DNA of 64,000 bases from Pholis gunnellus (GCA_910591455.2 OU342811.1:5677947-5741946); one strand, 5' to 3'; positions 24,528 to 37,486 are shown, counted from the stretch's first letter. Numbers and translations: made by a program. The notes: generated by a model from the sequence alone, not told the origin.

Positions 24528-27500
24528 TTAGCTGGAACCACCGAGTGAACTTCTTCTCGTCAAGCTCTGTGTGCTGGAGCTCAGGCCTCGAACGTCTGTC
24601 AAGCAGCTCGACTGAGGAACAAAAGAGACACAGTGGAGGTTAACGAGTGACTTTCTTTCAACATACTTTAGTATGTGGTTTTTTACTTCTTATTTTCGAC
24701 ATACTGTACTATGACTTTCACAGCACACTATAATTTGACTTTATTAAGACTTTTGTGCCATACTGTACTATGGCTTTTTACATTTTTTTATTAAACCATA
24801 CTAAAACTTCACAAGTTTTTCCAAATTCTGCCTACTTTGGAACTTTTTTTGACATACTATAACTTTCTTATGGCAAAGTAGGCCAATATTATACATTGTT
24901 ATAAAATATCTCATGGCATAATGTACTAAGACCTTTCTACAACATATTGTATGGCATTGAACTATGACATACTATACTATTGTACTATAATATTTCTTGG
25001 AGATACTTTATATGATTATGATATAATTTCATGGCACTCTTGTGACATACTATACTAAACACCTACTACCTACTTTTCTATGCTATGGCACACTATAGCA
25101 TGATTTCTTTTAAGGCATACTATACTATGTGTGCGTTTTACGGATTTGGTTTAGCTCGTGAGTATTACTTGTATCACTCTGAACCAATGCGAGATTTATT
25201 TGTCACTTGAATCATTTTCCTGTGCTTTGTCACCATACCTACCTGAATTAGGTCACATTGGTCCAATGAGTTATCAAGACTGTATTATAGCAAAACTAAA
25301 CTATCACTGTATAGTAAATGTGAGTTAAAGTGTGTCGCTAATGTAACTGGTTAGGACTCAAAGTGACGATTAGGGTCATAAAATGTATGAAACGGTCCTT
25401 ATTATACTTGCATACTTTTACTCAAGTAACATATTCAATGCGGGACTTTTCCCTGTAGTGGAGCATCTTTACATCGTGCCACTTCTACTTCAGTGAAATA
25501 TGTGAATATTTCCTCCACCACTGATAATATTGATGGCAGATGTGTTTGATAACAATCCACGAAATACATTTACAGGTAAATCTAAATTGTGATGAGCAGA
25601 AACATCACTACAAGAAGCATTAACGCCGTGAGAATCTGGCACATTTACTCCAAGTATGTGCATGTCATCGCTGTTAAACTGATCTGATCACCAGCAGTCT
25701 GCTCACCTGGGCACCGTCCTGACTCTCTATGGCTCCAACATTCAACACATTCAGAGACTTTGCCCTCTTCATTCTGAAAACAGCACAGCACATCATATCA
25801 CATACCTTTTTATAAAAGAGCAGAGTACAATTAAACACACACACTAAACCTCTACAATCTCAGTTTTACTGAATCGAAGGGGAAAAAAAGTTGTTGGAGA
25901 AAATGCGTGGTAAAATCCTCCTGGTTCCTGCTACAGTTGGATTTACGTTGGGGGGATTAACACCTTTGTAACAGAATATTACCCAGCATTCCTCGGGGTA
26001 GTTTCCTCCATGCCGACTCCTTTCAGTTTGCGGACCAGTTTCTCGCTGCTTCTGCGAATCGACTCTCTGAGTTTGGTGAAAGAGCCGCTGCGCTTCAGGT
26101 TACTGAGTTCATCCTGTCTGGAGCCACCGTCTTCTGCACCGGACCAGCTGGGACGACCATCGCCTGCAGTACGGACAGACAGACAACAAACCGGCGGATG
26201 AACATACAGAATGCACCTTCCGACCCACACATAAGTACATTATGGTGCACTTTGACTGATGGAAAATGAGGTGTTTACTTTAACACCTAGATGTATTTTT
26301 CGCAGTTTAAGTGAGACTATGTCACTTTTGAGAAAAGACTTTTCTTCTATAAAATGAAAAGTTGACTTCATGAGCAATTAAGCTCCCTCTTGCTCACTTC
26401 AGTAAACTCAGAGGTTGTGTTGCTAAAGCCCTACTTGGTTTGGTGTGACCAGAGGACTACTGAGAGTAATGTCTGCAAACTTTAGATAATGCTGTTAAAG
26501 TCAATTTGGATCAGTTTGATGACTTTTCTCTACTCGTGCTTCACCAAATCACTTTAAGCCATTGAGCCTTGAGTTCTTTTATCGATCTGTTTGTCGGTGT
26601 TGTTTGTAAAATGGATGTCAAGATGGATGCTCTTCTACTGAAAACCAAATCTACCATTGAGAACAAATGAAGTAACCTGATCATTCAAAACCTTTAAGTT
26701 AAAGAGCCTCTCCACAGACATCATCGTCCACTGTGTTGCTAAATAGTCGTGCACATACAGCGAGAGCATGTACAAAAGGTTTAAGTTGTGAAAAAATGTA
26801 TCTGTAATACATTAGTTTGCCAATATTTGCCTGTTTTCACTTCCAAGGTAGTGGTTTTAGATCATATGGTAAAATAGATCCCTTGTGGTCATGCACTCAT
26901 TATCTCATTTGTTTATTTGAAAAACTACAAACCCCCTTTTGCCTAAATAAAAATGATTGACGTCCGATGAACCCAGTGAAGACTTTATCTTATTAGTTAT
27001 ACAGATGACAAACTGCATAATTTGCAATTGATAAAAGGAAATAAATCGCAATATATAGGTTAGTGAAATATTCAGCATATCGCTGATTGAAATCACAGTA
27101 AGATCGAATCGGAACTTAAATATCGTGACAAAATGGTATCATGGAGCCTCTGGTTCCCACCCTTGCTGCTTCTAATGAAACTTGAAGGGTGCATCAAGGA
27201 AGAGACAATTACATTTTGGAGTGGATGCGAACTCACGAGGCAGATACACAAATTATTTTTCCCTTTTGTTAACATTGTGAGATACTGTCAAAATAAGCCG
27301 TGTCAAAATAAATGGCACACCTCGTAAGTGTCCAGTAAACGATAGTTAATAGTGGCAAAACAATTGTATAAATATGATGACTCCATGTAACAATCCACAT
27401 CCACGGGTACCACATCATTTCCCCCAAAGTTTCATTATAATCATTGTAAAATACAGCATGTGGTGGCAGACATGTAATAAACCAAAAGGATGAGCGTACA

Positions 27501-30500
27501 TCAAAATATATAATAATTCTGCAGTAAAAAAACAACTAAAACAAACACTTTTGCACCTTCTACAGATCCAAACTCCTTTTCATGCGCTCTGGTCAGAATC
27601 TCTTTGTAGAGGGCTTCAGCTTGTCTGTATTTGCCCTGCTTCAGATAGCACGATGCCTGAGAACGAACAAAGAAACAGGAAAGTAGATGAAAGAGAAGAT
27701 TTCAGTGAGGAGAGGAAAACAATTTTTTTTCCAGCATTCACATTTATAACCAAGAAATATTTACAAAAACGTTCTCCATTTCTTGTCTCTAAATGAAGCA
27801 TTTGAGGCAGTTCAGTGTATTCGATGAGGTTGATGCACTTCCATGGTTGAATGCACCTCTTGTACGTCGCTTTGGACGAAAGCGTCGGCTAAATAACTGT
27901 AAAGTATTGTAAGAGCTTATAGTTTACGATTTGTCATCTCCTTTGTGACAACCTTGACCGTAATGACTTGACAGAAGTCAGACCTGACATCAAGGTATCC
28001 GCTCACCAGGTTGTTCTTGGTCTTGGCCACGTTGGCGTCGTCTGGGCCCAGTTTGCTCTGGTAGATGTGCAGAGCGCGCTCGTAGTACTGCTCCACCTCC
28101 TGGTACTTCCCTTGGTTCTGACACAGCAGAGCCAGGTTGTTCAGCTGCTTGGCCACATCTGGGTGGTCTGTACCCAGAACCTGAGATACAGAAACAAAAC
28201 ACACCGTTCTCTCAATAACAATTACAGTATGGAACATAGAAGACATATAAGACGTAACAACAGCGATACAACACTTTAAAGATACTTTATTTAAAAAATG
28301 TCCAAAGAGGAATGATGCTGAAGCTATGTCATAGTATCACATTTCATTATAAAACGTCATAAAAAGATAAATTCATAGTATAGTCATAAGAAATGTATCC
28401 ACGCTGAGTGTCCTCGTGAGTTTAGTGGTAGAAATGCGTGTATCCTCTCACTTTCTCTCGGATCTCCAGAGCTCTTTTACACAGCGGCTCTGCTTCCTTG
28501 TATTTCCCTCGTTTCCCATAAAGCACTGCCAGGTTGTTGAGCGTTGCTGCCACCTGCACAAAAACACACAATGCACATTACATACCAAGTCTCATAAACT
28601 ACACTAAAAACCTTAAATATATTATATTTTTGGGGTTATATCAACAGGCCAGAGCACCCGGAAACAAAATGAGCCGGAGGCTGAACTACCTAGAACGTAG
28701 TTCAGGTTAGAGTCAGTGTGTGTCAGTGGTAATCAAACCGTGTGATCAGACTGCAGCTGGTCTATCAAAAGGAGGCGAACTTACAGCCGGATGGTCCACT
28801 CCGAGAGTTTTCTCTCTGATCGCCAACGCGTCATTCAGCAGGTTGGCTGCCTCTTTGTATTTGTTCTGATCTCTGTAGAGAAAAACACATCACACCGTTC
28901 GTCCCCTCGAATCAAATGTTTCATACAAAATCACTGTGTTGTTGAATCGTGTTCTTCATTTCCTCTCATTTCATTTCAGAGAGTTTTAAGGTTATAGAAG
29001 ATGTTTATATTTAGGCGATCATAAAGGTTTGTAGTTAAGGAACAATACATTATCCAGTGATGTAAACAAAGTGTGGAGACATTTGTCAGATCGAACAACC
29101 TCAAACTTCAGTTAAAGTTTTAGGAATTAATTTGCTCAATATCAATCAATTCCACACATATATAGTCACCTCTGCCTTTCACAAACATTCCACCACAGAC
29201 TACCTACTGTATTTTGCCAAACACAGGGGTCATGTCCATCCCTGTGATGATTTTGGGTCAAATTTCTTTGTTTTGTTTTTCAGCCTCTTTCACGTTCAGA
29301 ACGCTTTGTCAGCATTTTGGGTGCCAATTCAGGAGGCTTGTCTTGCTACACAGCAGGGAGACCCATTCTTAATCTGAGCAGAGTATCATAAAAACATAAA
29401 TAGTCTCACATAATATAATACATATTGAATACAAACATCATATAGTATAATATTTGTATACAAGCAGATGTTACGCAGAGCCGTGACATCATAACGGGGG
29501 ATAATGTCAGTAAATATGTGTCGTATGAAACAGACGAGGGGTGCTTTCTAAATCTCATGAGGTCCTCTGGTAATATTAGCACGGTGCATATAAGTGTTGT
29601 TTTGTTGCCATGGTGACTGGTCTCACCTGTACACCAGCGCCAGTATATTCAGCATGGTGGCTACGTCTGGGTGGGTGTGGCCGGAGGACTTCTCCAGGTC
29701 TTCCAAAGCCTGGTGAGACATGAAAACAAGGCGTTTGATCTGTACATAATGGCTCATATGCTCTCGTTGGGCAAACGGTTCTCAGCTACTGTACAGGGGA
29801 CCAGTTGGAGGTGAACGGCGCTCTCACCTGTTTGCAGAGCGGCACAGCGACCTCGTATCGACCCTGGGACGCGTACTGGATGACCAGGTTGTGGAGGGTT
29901 CGGAGGCGGGCGGGAATCTCGTAGCCGCCCTGCTGGGCTGCGGCTGCTGCACTGCTGTGGTGAGGCTGGGACACTGAACAGCAACAAACAGACAAATATA
30001 CAGAATTTAATACGAGCGTGGACTTGATGTAAGCAATCGATTGCAAGTTTGACTCACATTTCATTAAAGTAAGTACATTAATTAAATCAGAAACATTAAA
30101 GCTAGGGTTGGTAATCTTCAAGAACACTTTGTTATAGCTGTAGAAATTATCTTTACATCCTGAGAGCAACCAATAAATTACATTTCAGACTAAATGAACA
30201 AACTGATTATGTCTGCTTTTAAAAACAAATTTAGCTGGATGAGAAAATCATGTTAATTAGAGAGATTTGCAAAAGATCTACCCATGAACAATACGTGTGA
30301 GGTTGAGCTCATTATGACGGATAAAACAGGGGAAACCACATAAATCACAAAAACATTTCCCACCAGTGGTTTCTACCCATGCAGTCAGACTGTCTGAGCT
30401 GCTGAGACTTCTTCCACAATCCTGACAAAAATCAAGGTGATTGGAGATTCTTTTGTGACGATGCTAACCCACTGATATGTGACCTTCCTTCATTTAGACA

Positions 30501-32891
30501 AAGCTTTCCTTGAGAATGTTACATTTATGCTGGGAATGATAAAAAGCACTCGGCCTATTACTGGTGGAGAGACATTGAAGGCTTACTCTGCGACTGCTCC
30601 TCGTCCTCGGTAGGAAAGAGGTCATCCAGAGACTCTTTGGTGGAAGACGCGTCTTTGTCGTCCTGAAGTGAGACACAAAGACACTCAGCAAGCGCTAATA
30701 AATCCACAGTAATATACCCGCCCAGCAGAGACTAGCTTGGTAGACAAAGTGAAGGATTTACAGTGATGCTGAGAAGTTTTCAATGTAGCGACTCCCTGGA
30801 AATAAAATAAAAACACTTCTGAAATGAATTCGTTGCCTCTGATTATCTTGGATAAATACGGTTCATCCTCTGGACTTTCTGATTTGAATGCATCGGAGGC
30901 ACAGGACGCATACCTAACATCATCACTGAGCAGATAGAGACAGATATTTCCCTCATGGGAGACCAAACCACAGCTAAAGGCAAGTCCAACGGATGTGTTA
31001 ATAGGTAAAGGTTTCCAACAATAACACGTCAGCCATATCGACTTGGGGTGATACGGTGTCAGGCTGTGTGTCTGTCAGCTTGTTGTGGAGTTATTCTGTA
31101 CCCTAGAGGCCCACAGAGACGTATGTTTTTAGATTAAACCTTCATTGCACAACATGAGCCAACAATCTAGCGTTAAGCGTTAACACAAAAAAATGTGTTG
31201 TCCAATCTAAGATCCAATCAGCTCTTCGATCAGGTGATAGCCAGGCGTTTCCCATCATGCATTGGGTCATGCATTCGGTGGAGAGCAACTGGTGAAAGTT
31301 AACTGTCCTGACTACGCCGACTAAAATCCTTTCTTCGGTTGTAACTGAATTACGTTCACATTTCCGCCTGGTTTCCCTGAAGACATACAGAAACATCCAG
31401 ATGTCTTTTTTTCCCCACATCTGATCCTTTGTGAACCCCTAATTGGCTGGTGATGTAGGGATAGCAAACTCACACACACACATTTGTGTGAGCGTGTTTT
31501 CGTTGGTCTCCTCACCAGCTGCGGCTCCTCCAGGTCGTATTTGCGTATGGACGACATGAACTGCAGGTGTCTGTTCTGCTCCTCGAGGGTGACCACCTCC
31601 TGCTCTCGGTCCTGCAGCCGCTGCTGAGCACCGGCCAGCTCGTCCCTCAACCACTGGTTCTCCTGACAGAGACGACGCACCTGAGGAGGACACGAGGAAA
31701 GATAAGGAGGAGGTGACAAAGTAGGGGGAGGAAAATAAGAAGAAAGGGGAGAGAAAGGAACGAAGAAAGGAAAGCAGATGGTGGAGAAGGGAAGGAAATG
31801 AAGGAGGACGAAGAGGATGAATGTGGGAGGAAAAAAGAAGCCAGGATGAAAAAGATGGAGAAATTATAAAATGACATGAGGGAGGACAGGAAAGACGAAG
31901 GACAGAGAGGAACGAGTAGTTGGAGGTGAAGGAAGAGGCAGAGTAAAGGAGGACAAAGGTGAAAGGAGGTAGGAAAATAAGGAGGCGTGGGTTATGAGGA
32001 GAGCATGAATAAGGAGGATTTCAGTGAGCATAAGTTTCTTTAGGGTCAAAAAAACACAATGAAGGATTTAACGACGTCAGAGAATCTCCCATCTACTCTT
32101 TACCTCTTCAGTTATTCTCTCTTTCTAACGTGTCCTGCAGAAACTCACCTGAGCACGCAGCTTCTGTTTCTCCGCCTCCAGTGAACCCAGATGAGCCGAC
32201 AACGCCATCATCACCTGGAGGGACGAGAGACAACCGAAACATCACATGGGAAATGCCTTGTCCTACACTAACATGTCACCATTCACACCATGACAGGGGC
32301 AACCATCGGAACTAACTAACATTCATACACCACAGGAGGTCAAGTGTCTTGCCCAAGGACACATCGACATGAACTAGCAGAGCCGGGGATCGAACCACTG
32401 AGCCACAGTTGCCGTACATGATGTACAGATGATGTCATTTCTGCACTCTTTAATCCTAAATCAAACATTTACTTCAAACTGTTTTCTTTGTACTTGTGTA
32501 CCTTTAATGCACCTCCTCTTTGAATTGCTTGAGTGTTGAAAACAACACCTTGTAAAGTTGATATTGCAAACTTATTTGCAAAAAGTTGTCTATTTACACA
32601 TCCAGATGAAATGTAGCAACATCAGCTCGTTTTTCTTGGTAGCTGAAGAATACTGCAAATACTGCTTCTAATGCTGCGTACCTGGGCCTCGCTCAGCCCC
32701 AGCTCGATCCTCTCCAGTGATTGGCGGATGATGCCGCTCTTCTCCTGCTCCACGCTGCCGCTCTCTGGCGCCGCCCGGCTCTCCATCGCCCCCTGCAGGT
32801 TCTCCAGCAGACTGCGGTTCTCTCCTCTCAGCGCCTCCAGGCCGGCGATCACCTGCTGAGTGTTGCACAGAATCTCCTCCGCCGACAACAT
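24528..32891 (-). CDS. klc3: Kinesin light chain 3, complete coding sequence
   Basis: Thirteen coding exons on the - strand, 5' to 3': 32891-32682, 32214-32149, 31680-31516, 30662-30587, 29973-29828, 29709-29627, 28872-28785, 28553-28452, 28180-28007, 27656-27557, 26163-25983, 25773-25707, 24611-24528 (TAA). Total 1,542 bases, 513 residues (human KLC3, 504). Residues 1 to about 145 form the heptad coiled coil that pairs with kinesin heavy chain. LDDLFP followed by acidic residues matches the autoinhibitory LFP-acidic motif known in KLCs. Then come tetratricopeptide repeats (EIPARLRTLHNLVIQYASQG, HPDVATMLNILALVY, AVAATLNNLAVLYGKRG, DVAKQLNNLALLCQNQGKY, NNLASCYLKQGKYRQAEALY) that bind cargo. 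Near the C terminus are the basic helix FTKLRESIRRSSEKLVRKLK and SLNVLNVGA. The ATG at 32891 is the first in its exon; exon 1 is probably noncoding. Paralogue choice rests on wording and on the ercc2/ckm neighbours. Confidence 0.93.
24660..25130. repeat. Degenerate repeat of the ACATACTATACTATG type
   Basis: About 470 bases in the last klc3 intron hold many diverged copies of the phrase ACATACTATACTATGACTTT (for example GACATACTGTACTATGACTT, GCCATACTGTACTATGGCTT and GACATACTATACTATTGTAC). Spacing is irregular, roughly 40 to 70 bases, so this is an old tandem array or satellite fragment. Confidence 0.7.
25395..25524 (+). repeat. Dispersed repeat (TTTCCTCCACCACTG end), copy 2
   Basis: CATACTTTTACTCAAGTAAC, TAGTGGAGCATCTTTACATC and TTTCCTCCACCACTG mark a member of the family also seen at 12060-12215 and 37825-37918. 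Confidence 0.6.
27859..27905 (-). repeat. Short teleost interspersed motif, copy 2
   Basis: GTACGTCGCTTTGGACGAAA and GCGTCGGCTAAATAACTGTA are the reverse complement of the motif at 5414-5470. It lies in a klc3 intron. Confidence 0.55.
31681..32000. repeat. Polypurine-polypyrimidine tract in klc3 intron
   Basis: About 320 bases of the + strand are almost only A and G (AGGAGG, GAAGAAAGG, GGAGAAGG runs). On the transcribed strand of klc3 this is a long pyrimidine tract that ends at exon 31680-31516's acceptor. Such tracts can form triplex DNA. Confidence 0.7.
32255..32415 (+). repeat. SINE-like interspersed repeat, copy 2
   Basis: Shares order and wording with 1635-1797: GTGTCTTGCCCAAGGACACA, AGAGCCGGGGATCGAACCAC, TGAGCCACAGTTG. 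The GGGGATCGAACC phrase resembles a tRNA T-arm, as in tRNA-derived SINEs. Confidence 0.6.
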
Positions 32892-32954
32892 GGCTCCAGC
32901 TATGAGGACCCTCCTCTCACAGCAACTGGCCTGGGAACAGAACAAAGAGGACGT

Positions 32955-33425
32955 ACACGTAAATAGTAGAAGAAGTGATTATTGTGGCGCGTGTAGTAGT
33001 GGAAGTAAAAGGAGCAGTAGAGGTCGAAGCAGTAAAAGCATGAGGTATCAGTAGAAACAGTAGAATATTTAAGATCAGTGGTAGAAATAGTAGTAAAAGT
33101 GATACAATAGTAAAAGTGGCAGACGTAGTAGTGGAAGTTGTGGGACAGCAATAGTAGTGGCATAGAAGTAGTATTAGAAGCGGCACAAGTACTACTAGAA
33201 GAATTTGTAGCAGTAGTTGTAATAGTGTCAGTATAAGTAGTAGTATATTCAACAGCTGTAGTAATATATAATAGTAATGGACGAGGTAAAAGCAGTGGTA
33301 GTATTGGTAGTCAGGACATAGTTGTAGCAGAAGCAGCAGAAGCAGCAGTACGAGTACTCGTAGCTGTAGTACTAATAGTAGTAGCAGTATTAGTTATTGC
33401 AGTAGAAGTACTGTAGTAGTAGACC
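32955..33425. repeat. Degenerate trinucleotide region (AGT/AGC-rich) in klc3 intron
   Basis: About 470 bases are built of imperfect AGT, AGA and AGC triplets (GTAGTAGTGGAAG, AGCAGAAGCAGCAG, AGTAGTAGCAG). It begins just 24 bases upstream of the first coding exon of klc3, in transcript sense. Confidence 0.8.
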
Positions 33426-34249
33426 ACTCTCCCAAAGTATGAATATTGTTTTTTCGGCACATTCTCTGCATGCAAGCCAACTTTACATTATACCAGCAAA
33501 CGATTCTCAATTGAAGTATTTCAAAGTCAGTACACTGTTCTTTTAATATGAACTTGGCTTTAACTCGTACTTGTTATTGTTGATTTCACTCATTAACTTC
33601 ACATCAATGTCATAATGAATGTGAATGTATGGAGATGGATAAAGATGATCAACACATGGCTTCTGCCTAATATTTGAAATTCAATACATTTGTTTCATTT
33701 CCAGCGGGCTGTAGACAGTAACAAGAAAATTGTAAAGACAATACTAACTGTCAGCAACTTTACTAAACACACACATGTGATGTTTAGTTTCCTCTTTTCT
33801 GAGAGAAGTGGGTATATAATACAAATGTTGAAGTACATGCATAGGAGCAGACCGTTTACGACTGTACAACAATACACAACGATAACCAAAATGTTGTTTT
33901 CTTAACTACATAACATTAAGCGTTGAAATGTATGAAAACAACAAACGTAACAAAGTCTCCACATGTTACGTCGACTGTGGGCGTCGCTACAGGCCTCAGG
34001 GTGTGTTTACTCACATGTCAGGTTAATGTATTTTTAGTCAAATTTAAACCCAACACAAGCTCTGATAATGACGACTGCGTCACATTACGAGATATTTCTG
34101 TTCATTCTTTGGTGTACAATCTTCGGCTGTACTCCAACACATAAACGCTTCTCAAAGGATGTGAATTACTCTCAGAAACACGATGTAAACACACCGACGA
34201 ACAGGCTTCATCTGACATTAACATGAACACAAAGTTATTTATAGCCTAC
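33426..34249. other. klc3 first intron, nothing recognised
   Basis: AT-rich sequence between the triplet region and the putative 5' exon. No coding exon or clear repeat was found. Confidence 0.4.
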
Positions 34250-34510
34250 CTGCTAAATCCAGGCTCCGGCGGCGTGGTTTCGTCTTGTTGTCCACTCCGA
34301 CCTATTGTTATTATTGTTATTTGGAAAGCGGAACTTGTCATGTAAAGCGGAACATTTCTGCTTACAGTAGTGTTGACTTTATTAACTGTTGAACAGGTGG
34401 GACAGTAAGAATCTATAACTGTAAATGATTCACCTGCTGCCTCCTCGGCTCCTCCTGTCATCACTGACACATCAGCATTAAGCTAGCATAACAACATATC
34501 CAACTTCCGG
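34250..34510 (-). promoter_or_regulatory. Putative klc3 promoter and noncoding first exon
   Basis: The first coding exon of klc3 starts with a splice acceptor, so an upstream exon is needed. On the - strand a good donor, TTTAGCAG|GTAGGC, ends at 34250, and ACCGGAAGTTG (an ETS-type site, - strand of 34503-34510) lies 240 bases upstream of it. A start near 34480 is inferred. Another donor, GGGATCAG|GTAAGC near 35310, is an alternative first exon. Confidence 0.4.
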
Positions 34511-34549
34511 TTCTCACCTTCAAAGTAAAACAAGTCTTCTGCAGATATT

Positions 34550-34830
34550 GGTGCATTTTACTACTGTATGTATGGTACCAAAGTGGAAAGTATTAGATTT
34601 TTATAAATAATATTAACCAAATTAATTTTAAGGTTCAATAATGGTTTAGATGCATAGTATGCCAGTACAATTACAAGGTACTTGTACTATATTTTTTATA
34701 AAACTATCAAATATTCCACTCAACTACATCTCAGAGCCAAATATTGTACGTTTAGTCTGATAACTTTAGCTACTTTTCAGATGTACATTTCTGATTACTG
34801 TCTGTTCAGACTTTAATTTCTGTACCAAGT
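34550..34830 (+). repeat. Diverged dispersed repeat, copy 4 (tentative)
   Basis: CAAGGTACTTGTACTATATT, CACTCAACTACATCTCAG and AACTTTAGCTACTTTTCAGA resemble the 5' part of the family seen at 12060, 25395 and 37825. Similarity is weak and partly from memory. Confidence 0.35.
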
Positions 34831-35892
34831 GGAGTTAATAGATATGGATTTGATTTGAACAGTAATGCATTTATAAGACTACGTAGGACTGTCTAATGGT
34901 TTGACTGCTCTATCTTGCCACCAGTAATTGTTCACCAAATCCAAGAGTGACAATACATTACAGGTGTCAGTCTTCAACTTACAGCTTTAATATTTTAAGT
35001 TGAACTTAACGTGTTAATGGGCCGTTTATCCTACTGTGTGAAAACAACAATATGGGACGACGGCACGACTCACAACTACATAAGCAGTAAAAGTAATTGT
35101 AAAATACAAAAATTGTATTATAGGTTTTGTGCAATAACCTTACACATATGTCTAACTTACGTAGAACTCGACAGGTTTATCCTCTTATACCCTGTATATG
35201 ACGTTAAAACCACAGCACCTTTATTTTGAAGGCAAAGTATCATGACTTCCTGCATCTGTCCAGATATGTGCGAGTGAATTGACCATGCAGTAGAGGAGCG
35301 GCTTACCTGATCCCATATTTCCCACCATACACCGCGGCACCGTGTCTGGCCGTGATGTCCTGCCCGGGACAAGGCCACCTATCTGTCGGAGAGATGAACT
35401 GCGTGCGTGAGGAGAGAGACAAGATTATGACAGATTATTAATGACATTAACGGTTTATTTATTGTGTTTATTGGCATTTACTTTGATATGTTTGACCCAA
35501 CCTGTTAAGCCTATGGCTTTATATGGACATTAAAGATTATTATTTACCATGACAGTTTGTGTTTGAGCCTCATATGCATCTATATTGATTGGATTGGCCT
35601 ATGGATATGTATTGATAGTTTATTCTTCACATTTTAATCAATTTTTCATGTAAAAGAAGCCCAATATAATTCTTATAGGCTCTTCAAATTTCACCACCTT
35701 TCTTTAGAGACGACTTAAATAGATATCTCAATAAATAATAGACACTCATATATATTAGATAATTATGTTACTGTCCTTAAATTAAACTGCCTGTCTCTCT
35801 AAGTGATTGGCTATTCCCTGTTATTTTGAAATCATCCATCCCCTTCATTGTTCCTCTTAAGGCCTAATTACCAAGATTCATTTATTTCATGT
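34831..35892. other. Intergenic, nothing recognised
   Basis: AT-rich sequence upstream of klc3. A possible alternative klc3 first exon ends near 35310 on the - strand. No other gene or repeat was recognised. Confidence 0.4.
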
Positions 35893-35900
35893 ATAATCAC

Positions 35901-37052
35901 CAGTGGTGGGCCTTCAACGTCTTCTCTGCTGGCCTAAACAGAATCACAAGTTATATCTATTTTATAATTTAATAATTTTTCTTAAATACACTACATGTAT
36001 TTAATTTCTAAAAATATGTTCTCATTATTCTGCTTCCAGTGCAGCTTGTTTTAAGTAGAGCTTTCATCCAATCAGATTTCACCTCTGTGTCTCTGGGTAA
36101 GAAGAGAGGCCCGAGGCCTGCAGACTCACAAGTGAATCCCTTTGCAGTTTAAGTGAATAGGGACGATATTGTTGATTACCATAGTGCCAATCAGCCAATC
36201 AGATCTTTAGTTTGACATGTTGGGCGTATTCTTTGACGTGCCAGAGCTGCTAGCTGGCCTAGAAGTACGTCATTACGTGCAGCTCAGTTTTCAGGTGCAG
36301 CTCTGCAGTGAGGTGCAGCGTGTGCTGTGATTGGTCAGTGAGCGAGCACGTGACTATTGTGAAACAAAACTTAAAGAAGCTGGCAAAACTTAGTCGGAGT
36401 AGTGAGAGTTCAAATTGAAAGATATGGAAGAAATTGACATTTATTTGCATTTTGCTTTTTACAGAGCTTTGTTTTTTTAACACTCAATGGCTGCAGGAGG
36501 AGAAACAGATTTGTGAGTTGGGATTTAACCGTGGGATTAAACTCTTTGTCAACAAAGAAAGGAGGATGGAGTTTGTCTTTAAGTGAACAGCATTTGGCAA
36601 GTCAACTGCGTTTGTTTTTACATCTGCAGTAAGCTTGTTTATATATTATTTGTACAACTTGTTTTTCTGAAGATGGATTTTTGTTTGGTTTTATATGTGA
36701 TAGGAACCATTGTTATGTCCAATGTTGCGCTGGGGACATATTTAGCCGGTGCCAGCGTTGCCAACTTGGTGACTTTCTTGCTAAATCTGGCAACTTTCCA
36801 AACCCTCATGGAGACTTTTCTGGTGTTTTGAAAGCACGTACAGCAGCGGGTGCTGCCCAAAGCACACACAGGCGGGTACTCTCATAGAAGCCTCGCGCTG
36901 CAGTCAGAGGAGACGCAGTCTCGGCGTATTCTCTGCAGTTAGGGTATTTATAGGTGTTGGCTTCATTTTTGCACGAAACAAATAACCGTAGCTGTGTTTC
37001 AGCTGCAGGACAGCAGTGAAGGCCCAGGTATAAAATGCACAGCCCGCCACTG
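35901..37052. mobile_element. Non-autonomous hAT element with perfect 8-bp target duplication
   Basis: The left terminus CAGTGGTGGGCC and the right terminus (- strand) CAGTGGCGGGCT form imperfect inverted repeats. They are flanked by identical octamers ATAATCAC at 35893-35900 and 37053-37060, the target-site duplication expected of hAT transposases. The 1,152-base interior has no long transposase frame, so the element depends on an enzyme supplied elsewhere. Its segment around 36068-36550 matches 10162-10470 in inverted orientation. Confidence 0.85.
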
Positions 37053-37060
37053 ATAATCAC

Positions 37061-37448
37061 TGACCGCAGAGTTCAACAACTAGATAACTTAGTGTTTATA
37101 TTAAATACAGGTATATTTTACTTCTGTTAAAAGAAAGACTAAATATTAAATACAAAAAACGATATTGCTGATATAAATACTACTGATTCACCTTGTGTTC
37201 TTATGTTGTATTGATGCCACCATGTCACAGATTAGTTTGTCCATTCAGTCAGATTAAGTTGGTCGTCCTTGTGTGTGGAACCAGCATTAGTCTAATGACA
37301 CGTTAGCTAAGCCTGTGGAGGAACAAGCTTTTAGGAAATGATCAATTTAAGATGCATTTACTTCTTTACAGCAGCTTTTAGTAGAAGTCAGTGGAGCCGA
37401 AGCTCAGCAGCTTAAAGTGACTGAAAACAAATAGCATCTAAAGAACAA

Positions 37449-37486
<38 letters not shown>

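Noticed and set aside
28007..28020. Read-through of klc3 exon 28180-28007 into ...VSGYLDVRS
   Set aside because: The donor CTG|GTGAGC restores the conserved TPR wording (NNL joined to ASCYLKQGKY), so the longer reading is intronic.
32390..32400. tRNA-like GGGGATCGAACC word
   Set aside because: No cloverleaf could be completed around it. It belongs to the SINE-like repeat also present at 1635-1797.
33690..33905. Overlapping frames on both strands near 33.8 kb
   Set aside because: AT-rich chance frames in the klc3 first intron. No splice sites fit klc3 or any other gene.
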